Shown: one piece after another, positions 35,629 to 44,481 of the stretch
Position numbering within the stretch: the first letter of the stretch is position 1
How the letters are laid out: each line of letters starts with the position of its first letter
Source of the DNA: G965214625 sp965214625
Lineage (GTDB): Bacteria; Pseudomonadota; Gammaproteobacteria; Arenicellales; Poriferihabitantaceae
DNA: 64,000 nt
Direction: 5' to 3'
NCBI GenBank assembly: GCA_965214625.1
Contig: OZ243962.1
Span: 1,984,001 to 2,048,000, forward strand
Program-made: the position numbers and the translations under genes
Notes under the pieces: generated by a model
The model's input: the letters and a program-made list of their open reading frames with translations, nothing else
What the model was told of the DNA's origin: nothing
Databases searched by the model: none

Positions 35629-37199
35629 TATATCATTGGAGGTGCCGGGTCAGTCGGATGAGCGCTGGCGGCTCGGCTTAGTCGCGATATCGCATTGAAG
35701 GTCTTGCTGGTTGAGGTGGGCGGAAATGGGCGTAGCCCTGTTTGCCCGTATGCCCGCCGGTAACGGCTTGTTGCTGGGTCATAAAAAATCTGATTGGAAT
35801 TTTCCAAAGTGGTCCGTGTTCCGCAAAAAAGGATTGAACGGGGCATCTCTCAGTTTTCCCCGCAGTCTCGGTCTTGGAGGGAGTTCACTGCTCAACGGAA
35901 TGATTTATCTCCGTGGCAATCCTGCAGATTACGATCAATGGGCCGACAGGGGAATCAAGGACTGGTCTCATGCAGCGGTGTTGCCGTATTTCAAGCGATC
36001 AACCGGGCCCATCACACTCAGCCCGTCCAGGCACCACACCCGGCTCAGCCGACGGGGCTCCTTTTGAGCGGATTTCAATGGTGATGCCCAACGGGGTGTT
36101 GGCCACTTTGATGCCATGGTGTTCGATGGTGTCAGACAGTCCTCGACCGAGGACTGCCTTCCCCGATTATCCGACAACCTGACTGTGACGATCCCTACAC
36201 GGGCATTCGGTATCGAGTTTCACGGTCATCGGGCAGTTGACCTGATGCGGGACGGGGACGGGCCAGGCGAGAGATGATCATCAGTACGGGTGCCCCGATA
36301 CTGTCAGATATCGGATCGGCAGAACATCTGTGCGCATATGGCATGCCCGTACAGGCGGACTTGCCCGGTGTCGGTCGTCGTTTGTATGATCAACCCAATA
36401 TGCCCTTGGAGTTTGATCATTGTGAATGAAAACTTGAGTATGACCCGGTATCAGCAAATCGACTGGGTAATCTGGCTGGGTTTGCGGTATCTGTTGAATC
36501 ACTCGGGGCTGGGAGGGAGCCGTTTTGGTCGGTGGTCCTGTTTCACGCATTACGTGATCACCATATGACGGAACTCGAAGTTTTTTACACCGATGATATT
36601 CAGGGGGAAAGAGACGGCGCGGTGCGGGAATCTCCGAACGCTGTTGTCTCCCGGACGTTGGTTGGTCCCCTCGGGGAGAAAGGGCTTATCCGGGTTTTCG
36701 GCTCGACATTAATCTGCTGTGACCGAAGAGTTGTGGTACGGTTCGGTTGGTATCGAAAAACCCATTGCATAGGCCGATGATTGACCCAAACTATTTTGAT
36801 CATGAGGATGATAGGCGGGACCTGATCGCCGGGGTTCGGGATATGCGGAAAGTTGTCAGCCAGCCGGCGTTCACAGAGGTTGTTCGCAAGGCGATTTTAC
36901 CGGGCCCCTCACTTCAGACGGAGACCGAGCTGGCATCAGCCGTTCGATCGCTGTCAACGACAGGGTATCATCCCGTCGGCACCTGTGTTATCGACGCCGA
37001 TGGCGATTTTGAAGCTCTGCTTGATAGCCAGTTGTGTGTCAGGGGCGTCGACAGGCTGCGGGTGGTTGGCGGGTCCAGTTTGCCAGATCAGATCAGTGAT
37101 AATGTCAAGGCGCCGATCGTCATGATGACTGAGAAAGCAGTCGATATGATATGGGGCCACCCCCCTTTGCCACCAGACCAGCCGGGAGAAACAGCATGA
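35629..37199 (+). pseudogene. Decayed GMC oxidoreductase (choline-dehydrogenase-like)
   Basis: Pieces of one GMC-family flavoprotein are recognisable in order but in different frames. First comes the FAD-binding start YIIGGAGSVG, interrupted by TGA at 35659 where the family has cysteine, then ALAARLSRD. After a frame change come MPAGNG, GLGGSSLLNGMIYLRGNP and YDQWADRG near 35870-35960. Then LSDIGSAEHLCAYG and ADLPGVGR near 36300-36380. The C-terminal part GYHPVGTC and GVDRLRVVGGSS (about 36960-37080) is intact to the TGA at 37197. At least three frame changes and stops rule out an active full-length enzyme. The end overlaps the AruI-like gene start, so the pair was probably an operon. Confidence 0.88.
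37184..37189 (+). promoter_or_regulatory. Shine-Dalgarno site for the AruI-like gene
   Basis: GGGAGA lies six bases before the ATG at 37196, which overlaps the pseudogene stop as ATGA. It decides against an in-frame GTG/ATG-type start further upstream at 37151. Confidence 0.6.
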
Positions 37200-38812
37200 C
37201 CGATTCCAAGACGGGCCCTATGAGTTGTGGCGAAGCCACCATCAGACTGTTGGAGAAATATGGGATCACGACTGTGTTCGGAATCCCTGGCGTCCACACG
37301 CTTGATTTTTGTCGGGGTCTTGTCGATTACCCGGGACCCGGGAACCAGGTTAGCCATGTACAAGCCCGAAATGAACTGGGAGCCGGTTTCATGGCCGAAG
37401 GATGGGCGAGGGCAACCGGCGAACCGGGCGTGGCGTTGGTCATTTCCGGCCCGGGTGTGACCAATGCAACCACTGCCTTGGGGCAGGCTTATGCGGACAG
37501 TTTGCCGATGTTGTTGATTTCTGCCGAAGCCGCCAGTCATACCCTGGGTCAAGGTTGGGGGGTGCTGCATGAAATCACCGAACAAAAGAAAGTCACCGAA
37601 CCCTTGACGGCCCTGTCAGCGACGGCACGGTCTGCGGCTGATGTCCCTGTGCTGCTGGCCCGGGCATTCACCCTATTTGCCAGTCAGCGACCAAGGCCGG
37701 TACATATTTCCATTCCGATCGATGTCCAGGCCGAACGGGTTGAACAAGACTGGCAGCCGGTGGCGTTGCCCCAAAGGCCTGAGCCGGCCGGGCGACAGGT
37801 TGATCAAGCGGTCGCCCTTTTGACATCGGCGGACAGGCCGTTGATCATGGTAGGCGGTGGTGCCTGGCAGGCTAGTCAGGCGCTACAGCAAGTGGCCGAA
37901 TCACTCGGTGCCGTTGTGGTTGCCTCTACCGCTGGCAAAGGGATTGTCTCTGACGCGCACCCGCTGTCACTATCTGCATCGACCGTTCGACCAGAGGTAC
38001 TGGAATTTATAAAGGACGCTGACGTGATTCTGGCCGTCGGGACAGAATTGTCCGAGACAGACAGTTTTGTTGAACGCATGGAATTGACCGGCGCCCTGAT
38101 TCGGATTGATGTGGATGCGTCCAAGATGAATGACTTTTATCCTGCGCACCTTGGGATGGTGTCTGATGCCGGGGCCACGCTGACCCTGATTGCAGAAAGA
38201 TTGAAAACACATCAAACGGCGAATCGAACGGGTGTCGAAAAGACAGTGGCTTCGCTTCGAGCGCAGATCAGGTCCAATTTGTCCCCGTCTGAAAAACAAC
38301 ACGTGGCGTTGCTGGAGTTGTTGGGGGAGGTGGCCCCTCCAGAGACTATTTTCTCGGGGGATGTCTGCCAGTTGGTCTATACAGGCGCGTTTGCCATGTC
38401 GGTACGCAGTCCAAGGAAATGGTTTTATTCGGCCGGATATTGTGCGTTGGGCAATGCACTGCCGAATGCCATTGGCGCAAAACTGGCGTGCCCCGATTGT
38501 CCGGTTGTCGTGTTGGCGGGTGATGGCGGCTTCATGTTTACCATGCCGGAACTGATGACCGCGGCCGAGTTGAAACTACCCCTGCCGATCATCATCTGGG
38601 AGAACGGGGGGCTGAAACAGATTCAGGACGATCTGGATCATCGTGGCATTGAGCGGGTTGGCGTCGGGGGGATGAACCCGGATTTTGTCAAACTGGCGCA
38701 GGCCTGTCATTGTGACGGGATTCGTATCGACAGTCCAATGACATTCCGGCGTGCATTTGATCAGGCACTGAACAACAACAGGCCGACGGTGATGGTTGTA
38801 CGGGAACAATGA
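37196..38812 (+). CDS. ThDP-dependent 2-oxo acid decarboxylase, 5-guanidino-2-oxopentanoate decarboxylase (AruI)-like
   Basis: A 538-residue member of the acetolactate-synthase-like family. N-terminal pyrimidine-binding domain: VFGIPGVHTLDF (near 24), catalytic-type glutamate in QARNELGAGFMAEG (near 55), SGPGVTNATTALGQAYADSLPML (in short, GPGVTNA) near 85. The central domain is about 190-330. The C-terminal domain carries the ThDP signature LAGDGGF near 440 ending in ENGG. GIPGVHTL and GWGVLHE are typical of AruI, which decarboxylates the keto acid made from arginine by AruH. No aruH lies nearby. Start chosen at 37196 because of GGGAGA and the ATGA overlap. Confidence 0.8.
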   Translation: MTDSKTGPMSCGEATIRLLEKYGITTVFGIPGVHTLDFCRGLVDYPGPGNQVSHVQARNELGAGFMAEGWARATGEPGVALVISGPGVTNATTALGQAYADSLPMLLISAEAASHTLGQGWGVLHEITEQKKVTEPLTALSATARSAADVPVLLARAFTLFASQRPRPVHISIPIDVQAERVEQDWQPVALPQRPEPAGRQVDQAVALLTSADRPLIMVGGGAWQASQALQQVAESLGAVVVASTAGKGIVSDAHPLSLSASTVRPEVLEFIKDADVILAVGTELSETDSFVERMELTGALIRIDVDASKMNDFYPAHLGMVSDAGATLTLIAERLKTHQTANRTGVEKTVASLRAQIRSNLSPSEKQHVALLELLGEVAPPETIFSGDVCQLVYTGAFAMSVRSPRKWFYSAGYCALGNALPNAIGAKLACPDCPVVVLAGDGGFMFTMPELMTAAELKLPLPIIIWENGGLKQIQDDLDHRGIERVGVGGMNPDFVKLAQACHCDGIRIDSPMTFRRAFDQALNNNRPTVMVVREQ

Positions 38813-39040
38813 GGTCCAAAACATGAAAACGTATCGATATTTTGCCGGCCATGGTCGGGAAAATGGATTCGAGGGGATACGCATGTTTCATGCAGACCCA
38901 GTCGGTTTGGCTGGCAACTGATCCGAAACAGGATGATCCGTTTGCGGGTAATTAAAGGGTGATCAAAGTATTCTCTGTTCGGGACGATTTGTGATATATA
39001 TGCAATTGATTGTATTTCCCTGTTTGTCATGAGGTGAAGC

Positions 39041-40015
39041 ATGTCTGAAAACAGATCAAAACCGACACAGGGCTACCAGCCTGAAAGAATTGACGTCCCT
39101 CCCTTGTATGCTTGGCCACCCCGTCCTGTTGCGGCCTTCAAATGGCTGACAGTGGATCTGCTGTATCCATGGGGACTGGTATGGATTGTGCTGGCTGTTT
39201 TCATCTGGCATTTTCTCACCCCGGAATTGGCCAGGATGCAGAATCTGGAAATACAGTGGATTGCTCTGGTATGGCTTAGAAATGCCGGGATACTTGTTCT
39301 GGTGGCGGGTGGACTGCACTGGTGGTTTTACATCCGAAGAAGTCAAGGACAGGAAACCAAGTTCAACAAGCCATGGCTTGCAAGGAATGACGACAAGTTT
39401 TTATGGGGTGACCAGGTCAAGGACAACATGTTCTGGAGTCTGGTGAGCGGTGTTTCGATCTGGACGATTTATGAATCGTTGACCTATTGGTGGTACGCCA
39501 ATGGATATGTTGCCTGGCCAACCGTTGCCGATGCACCGGTCTACTTTTTGGTCATGCTGTGGATGGTGTTTTTCTGGTCAACATTCCACTTTTACCTGAA
39601 TCATCGGGCACTGCACTGGAAACCGCTTTATGACCTTGCCCACGAATTGCATCACCGCAATACCAACACCGGTCCCTGGACGGGTATCTCGATGCATCCG
39701 GTGGAGCATGTGATCTACTTCTCGCTTTTCCTGTTGTGGTGGGTGTTCCCGGTTCATCCGATTGTGATTATCGTGACGGGCCTGTTTCAGGGGGTCAGTC
39801 CCGCGGTCACTCATTCCGGATTTGATTATCTGAAACTCGGAAAATCGTTCAAAGTGACCGCAGGGGACAATTTCCACCATCTCCATCATCGTTTCTTCCA
39901 TATCAATTATGGCAACAGCATGACGCCGATCGATCGTGTATTCAACAGTTGGCACGATGGGTCAGAGACTGGCAAGGCGGTGTTGAAACAGCGCTTGAGA
40001 CGTTTTTCGGCATGA
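39041..40015 (+). CDS. Sterol desaturase/fatty acid hydroxylase family membrane enzyme
   Basis: A 324-residue di-iron membrane oxygenase. Histidine clusters expected for the family are present: H183, H188 and H192 (HFYLNHRALH), H201, H204 and H205 (HELHH), H219 and H223 (MHPVEH), and H279, H280, H282 and H283 (FHHLHH). Hydrophobic segments lie at about 44-60, 80-97, 130-150, 165-183 and 225-250. AGGTGA three bases before the ATG gives a firm start. Members hydroxylate fatty acids, carotenoids or sterols; the substrate is not known. It stands alone between spacers of 228 and 481 bases. Confidence 0.85.
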   Translation: MSENRSKPTQGYQPERIDVPPLYAWPPRPVAAFKWLTVDLLYPWGLVWIVLAVFIWHFLTPELARMQNLEIQWIALVWLRNAGILVLVAGGLHWWFYIRRSQGQETKFNKPWLARNDDKFLWGDQVKDNMFWSLVSGVSIWTIYESLTYWWYANGYVAWPTVADAPVYFLVMLWMVFFWSTFHFYLNHRALHWKPLYDLAHELHHRNTNTGPWTGISMHPVEHVIYFSLFLLWWVFPVHPIVIIVTGLFQGVSPAVTHSGFDYLKLGKSFKVTAGDNFHHLHHRFFHINYGNSMTPIDRVFNSWHDGSETGKAVLKQRLRRFSA

Positions 40016-40496
40016 TGAATGAGCCGTCGTTGCGAACAAGCGACGTGACAGTGGTGTCTTGCCGACAAAGCGAGGGGGTTTTCCTGCGTGGCGTGGACAA
40101 TAAGATAATATGGTAATGCCACCTTGTTCGTCTCGTTGTCCGGGCGGTAACAGGTTTCAATCGTTGCCAGGGGTCACGGGATGGAAATAGATCAATACAG
40201 GAAACAGGTATTGGGTGTTGCACAAGATGAGACGGTTTCATCGAAACAGATGAATGGATTTCCCCGGGTGCATGCGGTCCGGCAAGCAGAGGCGGGTTGG
40301 CTACGCTGAGATGGCAAGTTGTGTTTCAGCAGTGGAAGACCTGGAGCAGATCATGTGGATGGCCGTCGGTGGGAACTTGTTCTGTGACCCTGCCGAGCCG
40401 GTCTGATTCGCCTCAGGACCCTCTTCCCGTCAGTGAAAGGATTGAGATATTCTCGATCTGAGTTCCCTTTTGTGCAGACACAATATGACCTTGCGA
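40016..40496. other. Intergenic region without a supportable gene
   Basis: 481 bases between convergent genes. Short open frames on both strands are basic and without family character. I see no strong hairpin. A 17-base match to cobL occurs at 40153-40169 and appears to be chance. Confidence 0.4.
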
Positions 40497-41573
40497 TCAG
40501 TCATGATCCTTAAGTTCAGTGGCCAGAGCGGTAAGTTGTTGCCATGTGGCCATCGGCAGTAGGACGCCTTCTGATAACGAAATCCGGGATTGGGCCCGTT
40601 CACGCTCGCCGGGGATTTCGACCCGATTGAACCCGGGTGCGGGCGGGCACTCACGCAAGTCAACAAGAATCTGTTCCGCAATGCATTGAAATTGATCCAC
40701 TGCCTGATAACGTTCGATATCGATACAGATCAAGAACCAGTTAATTTCGGTCGTCACGGGTCCCAGCATCGCTTCGCCGATCAACTCTGCAATGACGGCT
40801 AATCCATACCCTTTGGCCGCCCCGGCGGGCAGAATGGCGCCCCCATTGAAATAGTCTTCAGGGTTGCGGGTTGGGTTTCCGGCCGCATCAATAACACAGC
40901 CTTCGGGTAACTCGAATCCAGCACTTTTCGCCGCATAGATCCAGCCTCCGGCGATCTTTGAAGTCGCAAAATCCAGCACCACCGGTCCCTGCTGCCCACC
41001 CGGTATGCCGAATGCGTATGGATTGGTCGGCAGCCGTGCACTGGAACCACCATAAGGCGCGACCATTCTCCATCGTTCTCTGCCGCCACCGCCGATACAA
41101 ATCGTCAGACAGCCCCGATTGGCACCCGCTTCGACAAACGCGCCCAGTCGTCCGGTGTGGCCGCAATTCACAATGGCGGTGGCTGAAATGCCCTGTTTTG
41201 TCGCCAGGTCACAACCATGATCGACGGCAAGCGATAAGGCGGGAATACCGATTCCCGTGTTTCCATCGACGATCCAGGCATGCTGTTGGTTCTGTTTTAG
41301 CTGTGGCTGGCCGTGAGGCGACATGTAACCCGATCTGAATTGTTCGGTATATTGCATCAACCGCATGACACCGTGGGATTCAACGCCCGACAAATTCGCT
41401 TCAACCAGATGTTGAGAAACCATTTGTGCGGTATCGAATGGGCAACCGACATCACGCAATATGTCCGTAGACAGTTCGGTCAGTGTATCGACCGGGATAC
41501 ATACTCGCTGTGCCTGATCCCCTATCTTGCTTCGGGTTTTGGGGGGGTCTCCTGAAGGGGGCTGCATTTTCAT
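40497..41573 (-). CDS. Ldh-family (malate/L-lactate dehydrogenase type 2) oxidoreductase
   Basis: A 358-residue NAD(P)-dependent dehydrogenase of the family that includes L-sulfolactate, ureidoglycolate, delta-1-piperideine-2-carboxylate and malate/lactate enzymes, unrelated to the Rossmann-fold lactate dehydrogenases. Seen: VEANLSGVESHGVMRL near residue 60 with the catalytic histidine, NCGHTGRLGAF near 140, LPTNPYAFGIP near 182 and FATSKIAGGWI near 203; AAKGYGLAVIAELIGE near 253 closes the core. A ureidoglycolate dehydrogenase role would fit ureide metabolism, but the genes are 38 kb apart. It follows CinA by 13 bases on the same strand. Confidence 0.85.
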   Translation of the reverse strand: MKMQPPSGDPPKTRSKIGDQAQRVCIPVDTLTELSTDILRDVGCPFDTAQMVSQHLVEANLSGVESHGVMRLMQYTEQFRSGYMSPHGQPQLKQNQQHAWIVDGNTGIGIPALSLAVDHGCDLATKQGISATAIVNCGHTGRLGAFVEAGANRGCLTICIGGGGRERWRMVAPYGGSSARLPTNPYAFGIPGGQQGPVVLDFATSKIAGGWIYAAKSAGFELPEGCVIDAAGNPTRNPEDYFNGGAILPAGAAKGYGLAVIAELIGEAMLGPVTTEINWFLICIDIERYQAVDQFQCIAEQILVDLRECPPAPGFNRVEIPGERERAQSRISLSEGVLLPMATWQQLTALATELKDHD

Positions 41574-41586
41574 TTATCCAGCCGAC

Positions 41587-42861
41587 TCAGTCGGTGTGCT
41601 GTTCGAAGTCAATTCGTTCATCAACGGGCAGTCCGAACAGAAATCGGCGAAGACAGTCCAGAGCCAGTTCGGTTGTCCCCAGATTGACCCATTCTTTTGT
41701 CCCTGGCATCGTGGCTTCACGACAGTGGGTATTGGTGCCATCCGTGATGGTGATGAAAACCCCGGTTTCCGAGGCCTCGACCTGTTTCTTGTCGGGTTTG
41801 CGGGTCAATATCGTTACGGAAAGACTGCTGTTATATTTTTCCCTGAGCTGTCGGGTCACGGAGACAGCCCATTTCGTATCTATTGCACCCGTACAGGATA
41901 GGCCATGACCCAGCAGGTGACCGATTTTTGTCATGTTCGATGCAATCAATCCATGTTGTACCACGGCATCGGAATGCGGAACGCGGAGGAGTCGGTTGAT
42001 CACACGGCCGCTGGTCCGTGTTTCGAGCATCGAAAGGGAATCGTTTTGGTCCAGCAGTTTGCCGATGATCTTCCCTTCCAGTGTGTCATCGTCTTCGGCT
42101 ATCACGAAATTACCCAGTCGTTTTCGCACTTCAAGTTCGACCGGGCGAAGTGTTTGTGACAGTGTCTCTTGGTTGTCCCCCTGTATCAGCAGTTTGGTTT
42201 CAAGTTGAGGGTAATGGGACTGAAACCCCAGCTTGACCGACCGGTCCGGCACCATCTCCTCGATACCCCGGAGCATCTGGTCTACCCGTGATTCCCCAAG
42301 GCCGAACGTGTGGAACCGCTTGAGTCGCATTGTCCATGTTTCCCCTCTGAGCGTTTGCAGTCGCGGCAGGATCTGTTCTTCCAGCATCCGTCTCATTTCA
42401 ATCGGGACGCCTGGGGTGAAAAAAAACCGGCTGCCGTTTATATCCAGGGCAAAGCCGCAGGCTGTACCGATCGGGTTGTCAATCAATTCGGCGCCTTGCG
42501 GCAGCATGGCCTGTTTGTGATTGTTGGCCGGCATCTTTCGTCCACGCGAGGTATACCATGTTGTAATGCGATTGAGCCAGTGTTGATCGAGTTGCAGGTC
42601 AACCTCCGCTGTTTTTGCGGCTACTTCCTGTGACAGGTCATCGACTGTCGGCCCGAGACCGCCATTGACAATCACGACATCAGCCCGCTGGGAAGCCTGG
42701 ACAAAAGCGCGGCTGAGACGGTTTGCATCATCGCCGACCACGGTTCCCCAAACCACGTTATAGCCATTTTCCAGCAAGCGTTGGGCGATATGGCCATGAT
42801 TGGTGTTGATGGTTTTTCCGGACAGGATTTCGTCTCCTGTACAAAGAATTTCTATTTTCAT
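41587..42861 (-). CDS. cinA: CinA-family protein with degenerate C-terminal amidase domain
   Basis: A 424-residue protein. The N-terminal MoaB/CinA domain is well preserved: EILCTGDEILSGKTINTN (3-20 in part), VGDD near 42, VNGGLGPTVDDLS (65-77), NPIGTACGF near 130 and FFTPGVPIEM near 148. The C-terminal NMN-amidase (PncC-like) domain is degenerate: AESCTGG, with the catalytic serine, reads LETRTSG at 279-285, and the TYSN-x-(A/S)K tyrosine is alanine (A307), though a lysine remains near 312. The N-terminal ADP-ribose pyrophosphatase/COG1058 activity may persist. Confidence 0.88.
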   Translation of the reverse strand: MKIEILCTGDEILSGKTINTNHGHIAQRLLENGYNVVWGTVVGDDANRLSRAFVQASQRADVVIVNGGLGPTVDDLSQEVAAKTAEVDLQLDQHWLNRITTWYTSRGRKMPANNHKQAMLPQGAELIDNPIGTACGFALDINGSRFFFTPGVPIEMRRMLEEQILPRLQTLRGETWTMRLKRFHTFGLGESRVDQMLRGIEEMVPDRSVKLGFQSHYPQLETKLLIQGDNQETLSQTLRPVELEVRKRLGNFVIAEDDDTLEGKIIGKLLDQNDSLSMLETRTSGRVINRLLRVPHSDAVVQHGLIASNMTKIGHLLGHGLSCTGAIDTKWAVSVTRQLREKYNSSLSVTILTRKPDKKQVEASETGVFITITDGTNTHCREATMPGTKEWVNLGTTELALDCLRRFLFGLPVDERIDFEQHTD

Positions 42862-43359
42862 TGGTTTGCTATGACTCGACCGTCATTATTATGCAATCGA
42901 TTTGGCTTGTCTGTATGGATAAAAGCCGCGTGATGTGCCTCATTGGCTGCACTGACAGGTTTCACAAGGGTCACTGACAGAATCATGTTCGATCTTGAAA
43001 TCCAGACCGGTTCGCCGGTATTCCAGTTTTCTGCATAGGGGCAATCTCTGTGTGCCGAATCGGGTGAACCGGTCGGATACGGTTTGGGAACAGCTGTTAC
43101 GGGTTTGAATAATCGATGCTGAAAGGCCCAGTTTCATGCACCGGCTGGACTGCGCTGATTTTACGCGGACTTGATCCTTTTAGGGAAGTAGGGAGTGAGG
43201 AGAGGTGGGTCAGGGCCGTGTGCAGCGGTCGGATTCGGTGGCAGGGGTCTGTCTGGACAGAAAACCCATATGATTTCAATTGTGTCACCTATCCCGACTC
43301 GCTATACTTTTGCTCCCGGATAAACCCGATCAGATTGCACCGGACTGTCAGGCAGCACA
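42862..43359. other. Divergent intergenic region, with one doubtful small ORF
   Basis: 498 bases between cinA (minus) and the FMN enzyme (plus). A minus-strand frame at 42940-43137 encodes 65 residues ending in a CETCQCSQ-like cysteine cluster, with no ribosome site; it may be chance or a gene relic. The right end holds the promoter at 43280-43308. Confidence 0.4.
43280..43308 (+). promoter_or_regulatory. Sigma70-type promoter of the FMN enzyme/ThDP enzyme operon
   Basis: TTGTGT at 43280-43285 and TATACT at 43303-43308, spaced 17 bases, lie 52 bases before the ATG at 43360. Confidence 0.5.
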
Positions 43360-44481
43360 ATGAAATTGAGTCGATCAAAACGGATCTACTGTGTCGAGGA
43401 CGCGCGGTGTTATGCCCGCAACCGGATGCCGAAGATGCTTTTTGATTATGTCGACGGGGCTGCTGGAACGGAAAGCGCCAATCGGCTCAACTGCCAGCGG
43501 CTTGCAGATATTCGTCTTCAGCCCAGAGTGCTTGTCAATGTCGATCAGCGGCGGTTGTGCAAGACATTTTTGGGAAGGGAATGGGGTTTGCCATTTGGTG
43601 TTGCACCGATGGGCATGTGCAATCTGTCCTGCCCGGGTGCGGATTTGCTGCTGGCCAAGTCCGCCAAGTCGTTCAATATGCCGCTGGCACTGTCCACGAT
43701 GTCATCGACCGGTCTGGAGGAGATCGCAGAGCGGACCGGCGAACACGGCTGGTTTCAGCTGTATGTCGGACAGTCGAACGAGGCGGCGATGGACCTGGTC
43801 GAACGCGCGGGAAATGCACGTTACGGGACCCTGATCCTGACCGTTGATGTTCCCCAGATTGCACCTAGGATCAGAGACCTCAGGAACGGATTCAAGGCGC
43901 CATTGAAACTGGGTATCAGGCAATGGATTGATTTCGGGACTCATCCCCGGTGGTCGATCAGTACCTTGCTGCGGGGTGTGCCGACACTGGCCAATTTTGA
44001 GCCGGGCCATTTTGATCGTGATGCGAGGAGAGGCAAGGTCGACTGGTCGTTTCTTGAAAAACTCCGAGCGCGCTGGAAAGGCAATCTGATCGTCAAGGGG
44101 GTGTTGTTTCCGCAGGACGCTGTTCGCATTCAGAAACTGGGTGTCAATGCCGTGTATGTTTCGAACCATGGCGGTCGGCAGCTTGACAGTGCGCCGGCCG
44201 CGATTGATCGTCTTTCGCTGATTCGTCAGGCGGTGGGACCGGGTTATCCGTTGCTCTTCGACAGCGGGATCCGAAATGGCGAGGACGTGATCAAGGCCTT
44301 GGCCTGTGGCGCGGACTTTGTGATGCTGGGCAGGGCCTTGCTATATGGTCTTGGGGCAGACGGCGAGCGGGGTTTGACACGGATTATCGAGGTCATTCGA
44401 AATGAGATGAGTGTGGCCATGGCGCAGTTGGGCTGTACCGATATTGAGGAGATCAATCACGATATGTTGGTGAAATCATGA
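43360..44481 (+). CDS. FMN-dependent alpha-hydroxy-acid dehydrogenase/oxidase
   Basis: A 373-residue TIM-barrel flavoenzyme of the L-lactate dehydrogenase/glycolate oxidase family. Seen: FDYVDGAAGTE near 29, APMGMCNL near 82, QLYVGQS near 133, ILTVDVPQ near 155, VKGVLFPQDA near 246 and the active-site signature SNHGGRQLDSAPA near 268, whose histidine abstracts the alpha proton; FDSGIRNGEDVIKALACGA near 300 binds FMN phosphate. It oxidises an L-2-hydroxy acid to a 2-oxo acid. Its stop overlaps the following ThDP enzyme by ATGA, so the 2-oxo acid may be handed to that enzyme. Confidence 0.9.
   Translation: MKLSRSKRIYCVEDARCYARNRMPKMLFDYVDGAAGTESANRLNCQRLADIRLQPRVLVNVDQRRLCKTFLGREWGLPFGVAPMGMCNLSCPGADLLLAKSAKSFNMPLALSTMSSTGLEEIAERTGEHGWFQLYVGQSNEAAMDLVERAGNARYGTLILTVDVPQIAPRIRDLRNGFKAPLKLGIRQWIDFGTHPRWSISTLLRGVPTLANFEPGHFDRDARRGKVDWSFLEKLRARWKGNLIVKGVLFPQDAVRIQKLGVNAVYVSNHGGRQLDSAPAAIDRLSLIRQAVGPGYPLLFDSGIRNGEDVIKALACGADFVMLGRALLYGLGADGERGLTRIIEVIRNEMSVAMAQLGCTDIEEINHDMLVKS

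Noticed and set aside
35659..35661. TGA replacing the family cysteine in the GMC oxidoreductase, as possible selenocysteine
   Set aside because: Several frameshifts follow in the same gene, so simple decay explains it; no SECIS-like hairpin is evident.
40153..40169. 17-base sequence also present at 32395-32411 in cobL
   Set aside because: Surrounding bases do not align and no cobL-like protein remnant is visible; compatible with chance in 64 kb.
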